In this document: one piece after another, positions 28,401 through 34,541 of the stretch
Position numbering within the stretch: the first letter of the stretch is position 1
Layout of the letters: every line of letters begins with the position of its first letter
Program-made: the position numbers and the translations under genes
Notes under the pieces: generated by a model
What the model saw: only the letters and a program-made list of their open reading frames with translations
The model's database searches: none
Told to the model about the DNA's origin: nothing
DNA from: Acidobacteriaceae bacterium TAA 166
Lineage (GTDB): Bacteria > Acidobacteriota > Terriglobia > Terriglobales > Acidobacteriaceae
Length of the DNA stretch: 64,000 nucleotides
Assembly (NCBI GenBank): GCA_000421065.1
Contig: ATWD01000001.1
Coordinates: 3,526,001 to 3,590,000 of the forward strand
Direction of reading: 5' to 3'

Positions 28401-29026
28401 CGGCGGCTGCGACGGACTTGAATCTCGACATCAACGGAACGGCCGGTAGCCAAACGGCAGGTATCTTCCAATCCGACGTGACGGGCGACGGAACGGTTGG
28501 CGACCTTGTTCCCGGAACGAATCCCGGCTACTTCATGCATGAGTACAAGGGCACCAATCTGAACAAGCTGATTAGTCAGTACAACGCTACTCACGCGGGT
28601 CAGATGACGCCGGCAGGTCAGGCTCTGGTGAATGCCGGTCTGTTTACGCCGGGACAGTTGAGTGCGCTTCAGGCTGTGCAGCAGCCGATTGCACCTGTAC
28701 CAGAGGCCCATGGACCGGAGAATGCTTTCTATCGCAATCTCGATGTCAGTTTCGCGTATCCGGTCAAACTGAGCCGTATACGGGAAGGCTTGTCGCTGGT
28801 TCCGACGATCGCGTTCTATAACATTGGCAATTTTTCGAACTTCACTAACTACAACAACGGAACCCTGGCAAATACAACCACGGCTGCCCTGGGAGGCACG
28901 AGCGGTTTGTTGAATGGTCCTAACAGCTTCGGAGATCACGAGATCAATCGTGTTCAGCGTGGCTCGGGCACATCGGATATCGGTGGGCCGCGTACTACGG
29001 AGTTCCAGCTGAAGTTGAACTTCTAA
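25418..29026 (+). CDS. Oar-like TonB-dependent receptor with carboxypeptidase-regulatory domain
   Basis: This 1202-residue outer-membrane protein has a signal peptide (LLGLVLVLFAMTTVGFGQ). A CarboxypepD_reg-like domain (about 30-110) contains GSITDSSGAVVPNAQLTIKG and YSVGPLTPGNYQVTITAQGF. A plug domain (NGRNFLDLAQIEPGV, VSGRTTRILLDGQDITDET) follows, then a long beta barrel ending in ...TTEFQLKLNF with a C-terminal Phe. This architecture is expanded in Acidobacteriota and Myxococcota Oar homologues and is thought to bind or export large substrates. It stands alone, with a strong terminator after it. No SusD or transport partner is adjacent, so the substrate is open. Confidence 0.9.
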   Translation: MKRLLGLVLVLFAMTTVGFGQIVSVNGGAIQGSITDSSGAVVPNAQLTIKGTDTGSTRSLTTDAAGYYSVGPLTPGNYQVTITAQGFQTLSVNTVVRTGTATSGNFKLSIGQSSVTVEVNAGALQVNTEQAGVSDVITRQQIDSLPVNGRNFLDLAQIEPGVILQSGESFDPTKAGYSAISVSGVSGRTTRILLDGQDITDETVGTTIFNVSQGAIGDFQLNRSTQDVSGDVTSTGQVLVSTNSGTNAFHGQLFYNFQDHSALFARTAGGIDAPFQRNQFGGGVGGPIIKDKLFFFGNIERIKQESPVSITMTPTFSAIEAAHPSIPSPFRDTYSTLRLDYNGWLGGHYFARANYEANSSSSNFGAGYEIYNNRDNTPGLAGGADFTFGHFTHSFRGSYEKFHNLLVDGTEGNSSVYNGFPGLNFRLATAGLYSGPNIDSPQNTYQSDKQFRYDGSWTKGSHNIRFGYSINRILGGGFASFFGLAPRVSLTASSLLANCGGVAGAGSCPSDPLNGYAASTVDIGNGQGYFTENSGFGLPGGGTGDWRQGAYVSDNWKVTPSFTLTAGVRWSIDTDRANQDLPTPLCSDVSPSLPSPCSGNAPLLDQFAPGLGKKIHQSYANFGPQIGFNFSPGDHKTVFRGGFGIFYENDVFNNTTNSRAGLIKAGLFNQYVTVCGNTGSLTLPDGSTITDDGGVSISTLCSQPLSQSGQHWINIQNRYQAATAAAGPAGNPNYVGNNLQIDGVYGAPYRTPYSEQWNAGMQREIIKGGILSVDYVHNSTLKIAQQIDVNHVGAARTLNKTNAAAAIAATANSVNSDTKVANFPTCVGMSGSNAINCVISSGGSIVDFASNGLDSGQTYLGGFPAAYQGLPGAAFPGVNPLLGQGLFLLPVGRSGYDALQVVFRQQASHPAPGIVSSNLQVSYSLSRIVSTANPAINNGNTGVGDQFFSSPSYDYDNPTQYMGRNGLDHTHQVSFGGSATLKYGPQVSVIGHFYSAAATDLNLDINGTAGSQTAGIFQSDVTGDGTVGDLVPGTNPGYFMHEYKGTNLNKLISQYNATHAGQMTPAGQALVNAGLFTPGQLSALQAVQQPIAPVPEAHGPENAFYRNLDVSFAYPVKLSRIREGLSLVPTIAFYNIGNFSNFTNYNNGTLANTTTAALGGTSGLLNGPNSFGDHEINRVQRGSGTSDIGGPRTTEFQLKLNF

Positions 29027-29050
29027 CCCTCACTTTCCTCGGATGAGGAG

Positions 29051-29087
29051 CGGCGGAGAGCTTTGGCTCTCCGCCGTTTTGTTTTTG
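29051..29087 (+). terminator. Strong Rho-independent terminator of the Oar-like receptor gene
   Basis: CGGCGGAGAGC (29051-29061) and GCTCTCCGCCG (29066-29076) form an 11-bp perfect stem with a TTTG loop, followed by TTTTGTTTTTG. Confidence 0.92.
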
Positions 29088-29099
29088 TAACAGGTTGGG

Positions 29100-29192
29100 T
29101 TACTGGTTTGGGTGGGTCTGCTCGAGCTCGCGGATGGAGTCCTCGCGGATGTAGTCGAGGATGGCTTCTCTGAAGTCGGCGATGTGGGCCAT
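29100..29192 (-). CDS. Possible 30-residue open frame or gene remnant
   Basis: The frame reads MAHIADFREAILDYIREDSI and ends THPNQ before TAA at 29100-29102. The composition is protein-like (amphipathic helix), unlike the shadow frames around it. The frame continues upstream of the ATG (SARNGVGCGP) without an obvious start. It may be the tail of a lost gene. Low confidence. Confidence 0.25.
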   Translation of the reverse strand: MAHIADFREAILDYIREDSIRELEQTHPNQ

Positions 29193-29865
29193 GGGGCCGC
29201 AACCGACACCGTTACGGGCAGAGGCTATGTTGATCCTGTAGCCCTCGGCCGCGCGGGCCGGGGGAGGTCGATGGGAGGACGGTGTGTCCCGGGAATCGAT
29301 AGGCTGCCTCGTGCGCGTTGCGGCGGGCGCATGGAAGAGGCGATTCGAGGCCTCGAGAAATTTGATCGAATAGCGGACAATTGTAAAAAACTCAATTGCA
29401 GACTAAAGGGGTCGTATATATATTGGTTGATGTAGGACTGATCTCGTCTTATATTTCCTGCATACGGAAATGAGAGTTGGATTCAGGGCCCAATGGAAAA
29501 GAGGCTTTGCATCCGAATGCGGTTTGAAGGGAAGTGGAGCAGATCCCCGCGGGGTTATCTCTTGGCGGAGACCGCGAGGATCTGGGGATCTGACTGACGT
29601 CTTTTGGGACGCGCAGCAGATGGCCTGATTATAGGAGCGCGGTTGAGAGTCATCAACGAATGTTTGATCGCCATCAACGAAGCTTGATTGCCGTCGACGA
29701 AACTTGATCGCTATCGACGAAGCTCCAGTCCATTTCCTTCTATTTTTTTAGTCGTGAGTCGCCGCCCCGGTATAGATGCCTGGAGACGGTCGAGAGCGGT
29801 TATTGCCCCTTTGCGCGCCTTTTTGAGCGCGCGCGGAGGGATCGAACGAGAAATGGGAGAAGTCG
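29193..29865. other. Gene-free interval upstream of the siderophore receptor
   Basis: This 673-base gap contains an AT-richer stretch (29390-29480) and the 20-bp-period repeats at 29652-29726. No gene is seen. It is the likely promoter region of the receptor. Confidence 0.5.
29652..29726 (+). repeat. Four imperfect 20-bp repeats, operator-like array
   Basis: Units start with ATCAACGAA (29652), ATCAACGAA (29673), GTCGACGAA (29693) and ATCGACGAA (29713). Between units stand TTGAT-N4-ATCAA or close variants, which are inverted repeats. The spacing of 20-21 bases would put sites on the same face of the helix. Confidence 0.65.
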
Positions 29866-32457
29866 ATGAAGAAGGACGCAAGAAGAGAGAATCTGAAGAG
29901 CCGGTTCAGGGGGTCGAAGAACTGGCTGGCGATGGGAACCCTGGCGGCGACGGTAATGGGACCGAGCCAACTGGCGCAGGCAGCGGTGGGCGCCGGAGGC
30001 GGGGCTGGCTCCGCGGGGCAGGCGACCTCGAACCTGCCGGTGAAGAAGTTCGAGATCGCCGCGGGCAGCCTGGAGGATGGAATCAAGGCGTACGAGCAGG
30101 CGACCGGGCTGAGCGTGAAGATCGATCTTTCCCAGGGGAATCTTGCGGGCTTTCAGACGAAGGGCGTGAATGGAGTGTATTCGGTGGAGGACGGTCTTCG
30201 TCTGCTGCTGGAGGGCACGGGACTGAGCTATGCGGCGCAGGGCACGACGACGATGGTGGTGGGGCTGAAGCGTTCGGAGTCGGTGGACGTGACGGCGTCG
30301 ATGCCGGATACGATCTCGATGAACAAATTTACGCAGCCGCTGATCGAGACGCCGCAGACGGTGGAGGTGGTTCCGCAGTTTGTGCTGCACGAGCAGCAGA
30401 ACACGACGCTGCGCGATGCGTTGAGGAATGTTCCGGGGATCAGCATGGCGGCGGGCGAGGCGGGAGCGCAGGGAGACAACCTGACGATCCGCGGCTTTAC
30501 GGCTCGCAACGATATCTTTCTGGATGGAATCCGCGACTTCGGAAGCTACTACCGCGACAGCTTCAACTATGAGCAGGTGGAGGTTCTGGAGGGCCCGGCG
30601 GGGGTGCAGTTCGGGCGCGGATCGACGGGTGGAGTCATCAACCAGGACAGCAAGGTTCCTACGGCGGATCAGTTCGTGAACTTCGGGGCGTCGTTCGGGA
30701 CGGACGCGACGCGGAGGGTCACGGCCGATGTGAACGAGCCGTTGAATGACTTCATGAGCGGAGCGGCGGTTCGCGTGAACGCGGTGGGAACGGCGGGCGG
30801 CGTGGCGGGACGTCCTTTTGCGGAGAACAGCCACTACGGCATCGCACCTTCGCTGACGCTGGGGCTGAACTCGCAGACGAGGGGAACGATCAGCTACTTC
30901 CATCTGACGGAGAGCGATACTCCGGACTATGGGCTGCCGTGGCTGTTTAACAAGCTGTCTCCGGCGAACCGGCATGCGTATTTCGGCTTTCCGGACTCGA
31001 ACAACCTGCGTGCGGATGTGGATATTCTGTCGGGCAGGCTGGTGCATAACTTCAGCGAGCACGCGCAGATTCACAGCATCGCGCGCTGGGCGAACTATAA
31101 CCGCAAGGCGCAGATCACGGAGCCGCAGATCTGCTCGAACGCTTCGCAGGCGATTCCGGTGGGCGGATTTGTGAGCGCTCTGCCGACGAGCTCGGTGACC
31201 GGGGGGCTGTGTACGTATACCCCGACGACGCCGGCGGACCAGATCATGGTGAATCGCAACCAGATTACGGTGAAGAGCGTGGAGGGCGATCTGTGGGACC
31301 AGACGGAGGTCACGGCGCGCTTTAAGGTTCTGCATCTTCGCAATGACTTCGTGGGCGGCGTCGAGGGCGGACAGGAGATCTCGAACCCGATCCGCACGAC
31401 GTTCAAGGGGGTGACGCCGACGAACCTTGCGAATCCGAATCCGCAGGATCCGTTTTCGGGGACGGGAACGATCTCCTCGATCACGCACGTGAAGTCGCAG
31501 AGTGTGGGGCTGTACTTTGTGGACACGCTGCATCTGGGACGGATGTTCGATCTGAGCGGAGGCGTGCGCTGGGACTACTTCGATACGAGGTTCAGCCAGT
31601 ATGTTCCGACGGGCGCGACGCCGCCGACGGTGGCTTCGCAGGAGGTGGACCAGCCGAGCTACCGGGCGGCGTTCGTCTTCAAGCCGAACTCGCATGGAAG
31701 CGTGTACTTCGATTATGGGACGAGCTTCAATCCTTCGGCGGAGTCGTTGAGCCTGAGTGTATCGACGAGCATTCTGCCGCCGGAGCAGAACGAGACGTAT
31801 GAGGTGGGCGCGAAGTACAGCCTGATGGGCGAGCGTCTGCTGCTGGATGGAGCGTGGTTCCGGACGACGAAGCAGAATGCACGCGAGACGGACCCGACGA
31901 ACTCGAACAATATCGTTCTGGCGGGCGACCAGAGGGTTCAGGGGGTGCAGGCGAGCGCGATCGGAAGATTGCCGCAGGGCACGGATCTGGTGCTGGGGTA
32001 TGCGTATCTGGACAGCGAGGTGTTGAGCTCGCAGTTCTTCCCGACCTCGGTGGGATACCAGTTGGCGAACGTGCCGAAGCAGACGTTCAATGCGTTCCTG
32101 ACGCGGAATGTCTTTGCCCGGGTGAAGGGCGGGTTCGGGGCGAACTATGTCGCTTCGAGGACGGCGAGCTCGACGGTGCCGTTTATGCCGCTGACGTTCG
32201 GGCCGTTGACGAGCTACACGGATCCCGTGAGCGGGACGCAGAAGAACGGTTACGAGGTGTTGTCGACCGGGATGAAGCAGAATCCGGGGTACTGGGTGTT
32301 TAACGCAATGATCAGCCGACCAGTGACGGACAGGCTGGAGCTGCAGGCGAACCTCTATAATCTGGCGAACCGATTCTATATCGATCAGCCGCATCCGAGC
32401 CATCTGATTCCGGGCGCGGGGTTGAGTGCGCTGATCGCGGCGAACTTCCGGTTCTAG
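29866..32457 (+). CDS. TonB-dependent siderophore receptor with STN signalling domain
   Basis: This 863-residue outer-membrane receptor has an N-terminal signal region (WLAMGTLAATVMGPSQLAQA). An STN domain (about 55-130) reads KKFEIAAGSLEDGIKAYEQ and GVYSVEDGLRLLLEGTGLSY. The plug reads TPQTVEVVPQFVLHEQQN, LRNVPGISMAAGE, LTIRGF and YEQVEVLEGPAG-GRGSTGG. The barrel ends IAANFRF, typical of the FhuA/FpvA/Fiu siderophore group. The STN domain normally contacts an anti-sigma factor, but none is encoded nearby. A PiuC-type hydroxylase gene follows after one long palindromic repeat, the usual partner of such receptors. Expression is probably iron-controlled; no Fur box was recognised, only the 20-bp array upstream. 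Confidence 0.9.
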   Translation: MKKDARRENLKSRFRGSKNWLAMGTLAATVMGPSQLAQAAVGAGGGAGSAGQATSNLPVKKFEIAAGSLEDGIKAYEQATGLSVKIDLSQGNLAGFQTKGVNGVYSVEDGLRLLLEGTGLSYAAQGTTTMVVGLKRSESVDVTASMPDTISMNKFTQPLIETPQTVEVVPQFVLHEQQNTTLRDALRNVPGISMAAGEAGAQGDNLTIRGFTARNDIFLDGIRDFGSYYRDSFNYEQVEVLEGPAGVQFGRGSTGGVINQDSKVPTADQFVNFGASFGTDATRRVTADVNEPLNDFMSGAAVRVNAVGTAGGVAGRPFAENSHYGIAPSLTLGLNSQTRGTISYFHLTESDTPDYGLPWLFNKLSPANRHAYFGFPDSNNLRADVDILSGRLVHNFSEHAQIHSIARWANYNRKAQITEPQICSNASQAIPVGGFVSALPTSSVTGGLCTYTPTTPADQIMVNRNQITVKSVEGDLWDQTEVTARFKVLHLRNDFVGGVEGGQEISNPIRTTFKGVTPTNLANPNPQDPFSGTGTISSITHVKSQSVGLYFVDTLHLGRMFDLSGGVRWDYFDTRFSQYVPTGATPPTVASQEVDQPSYRAAFVFKPNSHGSVYFDYGTSFNPSAESLSLSVSTSILPPEQNETYEVGAKYSLMGERLLLDGAWFRTTKQNARETDPTNSNNIVLAGDQRVQGVQASAIGRLPQGTDLVLGYAYLDSEVLSSQFFPTSVGYQLANVPKQTFNAFLTRNVFARVKGGFGANYVASRTASSTVPFMPLTFGPLTSYTDPVSGTQKNGYEVLSTGMKQNPGYWVFNAMISRPVTDRLELQANLYNLANRFYIDQPHPSHLIPGAGLSALIAANFRF

Positions 32458-32464
32458 GAGAAAA

Positions 32465-32660
32465 GACGGGCGCTGGCGCGCGGGCCACTGCGCGTGGGGC
32501 GGTCACTTCGTGACGCGTGTTTGCCCTTCGGGGTGGGGCTCCCGTTGGTCGCTTGCAAGATGTTTGCGCCGACCAACGGGAGGCTCTGGGCGAAGCTGGT
32601 ATACGCGGTCACGAAGTGACCGCTGCCCGCGTAGGGCGCCCGCGCGGCAGCGCTGCTGCT
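32465..32660. repeat. Interspersed long palindromic repeat, copy E
   Basis: This full-length copy lies between the siderophore receptor and the hydroxylase gene. Both ends resemble the CAGCGC-type end (GCGCTGGCGCGCGGG and CGCGCGGCAGCGCTG), so it is nearly symmetrical. The inner arms GGTCACTTCGTGACGCGTGT and GGTCACGAAGTGACC are intact. Confidence 0.9.
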
Positions 32661-32682
32661 ATGTTTTGAGTGGAGATATTCG

Positions 32683-33363
32683 ATGCTGATTGCGATTTCC
32701 GATGTGTTGACTGCGGAGCAGGTGACGCAGATGCGAGCGAAGCTGGATGCCGCGGAGTGGGTGGACGGCAAGGTAACGGCGGGCTATCAGGCGCAGAGGG
32801 TAAAGGACAACCAGCAGCTTCCGGAAGGCCATCCGGTCGCGAAGGAGCTGGGCGATATTGTGCTAGGTGGACTGGCGCGGTCGCCGCTGTTTATGTCGGC
32901 CGCGCTTCCTCTGCGGGTGTTTCCGCCGATGTTCAACCGTTATACGGGCGGAGGCCAGTTCGGGACGCATGTGGATACGGCGATCCGGCAGCTGGCGACG
33001 ACGGGACAGAGGATCCGGACGGATATTTCGGCGACGCTGTTTCTGACGGCTCCGGAGGAGTATGACGGCGGCGAGCTGATTGTGGAGGATACGTACGGAA
33101 ACCAGAGCGTGAAGCTTCCGGCGGGCCATATGGTGCTGTATCCGGCGACGAGTTTGCACAAGGTGGAGCCGGTGACGCGGGGGGGGCGGGTGTCGAGCTT
33201 CTTCTGGATTCAGAGCATGATCCGGTCGGATGGGGACCGGGCGATGCTGTTCGAGCTGGACCAGACGATTCAGTGGCTGGCGGTGGAGCTTCCGGGGAGT
33301 CCTCTGGGCGTGAGTTTGACGGGGATTTATCACAATCTGCTCCGGCGCTGGGCGGAGATGTGA
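32683..33363 (+). CDS. PKHD-type Fe(II)/2-oxoglutarate hydroxylase, PiuC/YbiX family
   Basis: This 226-residue protein has the length and start ([18 protein letters not shown]) of the PiuC family. Metal ligands are His96 and Asp98 in FGTHVDTA, with His159 in [23 protein letters not shown] supplies the 2-oxoglutarate Arg. [13 protein letters not shown] is also diagnostic. Family members are linked to TonB siderophore receptors (piuA-piuC) and respond to iron limitation; the substrate is not established. Here the gene follows a siderophore receptor on the same strand, and repeat copy E lies between them, possibly as a transcript-processing or termination point. Confidence 0.9.
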   Translation: MLIAISDVLTAEQVTQMRAKLDAAEWVDGKVTAGYQAQRVKDNQQLPEGHPVAKELGDIVLGGLARSPLFMSAALPLRVFPPMFNRYTGGGQFGTHVDTAIRQLATTGQRIRTDISATLFLTAPEEYDGGELIVEDTYGNQSVKLPAGHMVLYPATSLHKVEPVTRGGRVSSFFWIQSMIRSDGDRAMLFELDQTIQWLAVELPGSPLGVSLTGIYHNLLRRWAEM

Positions 33364-33481
33364 TGGCTTCTGCTGACTGGCGGTGTGGTCGGTCCTTGGC
33401 GGCTGGGGGCGTTGCTCCCTTTGGGCTTCACTCCTGTCTTCGGCAGAGCGGTGGCCGCTTCGCGGCGGTGATTTTTAGAGG

Positions 33482-33501
33482 CCCGAGGCTGAAGCCTCGG
33501 G
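33482..33501. terminator. GC-rich hairpin
   Basis: CCCGAGGCT and AGCCTCGGG pair around GA. It stands 119 bases after the hydroxylase gene; a TTTTTAG precedes it and no T run follows. It may be part of a small interspersed repeat together with 33424-33451. Confidence 0.4.
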
Positions 33502-33530
33502 GTACCTAGAAGCGGTTCTAATTTTTGCGG

Positions 33531-33607
33531 TGAGCAGTGAGCAGTGAGCAGTGAGCAGTGAGCAGTGAGCGGTGAGCAGTGAGCAGTGAGCAGTGAGCAG
33601 TGAGCGG
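33531..33607. repeat. Heptamer tandem repeat, 11 units of TGAGCAG
   Basis: Eleven consecutive 7-base units span 77 bases; nine are TGAGCAG and two (the sixth and the last) are TGAGCGG. No coding frame uses them. The unit is prone to slippage, so copy number may vary between strains. Confidence 0.95.
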
Positions 33608-33726
33608 CTGGGTGCTGAGATTGAAGTGGGTTCGAGCTTCGCTCGATGTTCCCACATATCAAAATCGAGATGGGTCAAACATTAGCTGGAACTGCCTGGC
33701 ATGTGAACTGCTTGGCCGGGTTTAGA

Positions 33727-34296
33727 TCAGGGACGGGAGCGCCGGCGTACTGTCCCGGCAAGGGCGAAGACTCCGGTGGCGAGCAGGGCTAAGGTCGAGG
33801 GCTCGGGCGTGGCGGCGGCCGGTGTGATGGAGCCTGTGATGAAGCCTGTCGAATAAATCCTATTTGGAAGGATTGTGCTGCCCACATGATCTGGGCAGAG
33901 GGCATACGTCGCCTCGGTGCAAAGAATGCTGCCGGTGTATCCGACGAGCGTTGCCACGGGCAGGGTAAGAACGACGGAGGCGTAGGAGCTTGGGTCTGGG
34001 TAGGTCGTTATGGAATCCAGACCGATTTGGAGGAATTCAGGGGCGGTAAATACTTCGGGCGGCTCCGAGAGCGATCTCAGAATGGGAGTACCGACTGGGG
34101 GCGAGATTAAGAAGGGAGTGCCGTCGGTCACGACTCCTGTCGTGGTGTCGATCGTGATGCCGCCGCTGACGCTATCGATGGCGCCGTTCGGCGAAGAACG
34201 GAATGTTCCCTCGTAGTTGAAGCTCTGAAAGGTATCTGCGCAGGCAGCGGTTGCGAAGAGTGAAAGGGCCCAGAGGACGAGAAGAGGTGATTTCAT
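33727..34296 (-). CDS. PEP-CTERM sorting-domain protein
   Basis: This 189-residue exported protein has a signal peptide (LLVLWALSLFATAACA). The beta-rich middle region resembles NYEGTFRSSPNGAI-type extracellular domains. The C-terminal sorting signal is TPEPSTLALLATGVFALAG followed by RRRSRP. This tripartite tail (PEP motif, hydrophobic helix, basic end) is recognised by an exosortase for attachment or release at the surface, so an exosortase should exist elsewhere in the genome. The ATG at 34296 is preceded by AAGGAA at seven bases; the frame remains open further upstream. Two Cys residues in the mature part (ILCTEATYALCPD) may form a disulfide. Confidence 0.85.
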   Translation of the reverse strand: MKSPLLVLWALSLFATAACADTFQSFNYEGTFRSSPNGAIDSVSGGITIDTTTGVVTDGTPFLISPPVGTPILRSLSEPPEVFTAPEFLQIGLDSITTYPDPSSYASVVLTLPVATLVGYTGSILCTEATYALCPDHVGSTILPNRIYSTGFITGSITPAAATPEPSTLALLATGVFALAGTVRRRSRP

Positions 34297-34541
34297 GGAA
34301 GTTCCTTTAAGCGTGAGGAGAGGCAAGTATTGCCTCTTACACACGGAGGCACAAGATGAAAGAGTTTGCACTAAAGAGTCGAGTACCGGCACATGGGACC
34401 CGCAGTGCCATCACCACAAGTGACCGACGTTCGGACTTCCTATGGACTAAAAAAGGGGGAGGAGCTGATGCCCGACATCCTATTTTGTAAGGTGGGAGGA
34501 TACGTGCCGGGTTGCGCTCAGGATGTCGCTTTTGTTCTGGA

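Noticed and set aside
29800-32403. 867-codon Arg/His-rich frame antisense to the siderophore receptor
   Set aside because: It is a shadow of the receptor's third-position G/C bias and has no domain.
33475-33678. Frame encoding repeated LLTAHCS
   Set aside because: It is a translation of the TGAGCAG tandem repeat only.
34473-34528. Inverted GACATCCT/AGGATGTC pair near the PAS kinase stop
   Set aside because: The stems are 8 bp with a 40-base loop and no T run; this is likely chance.
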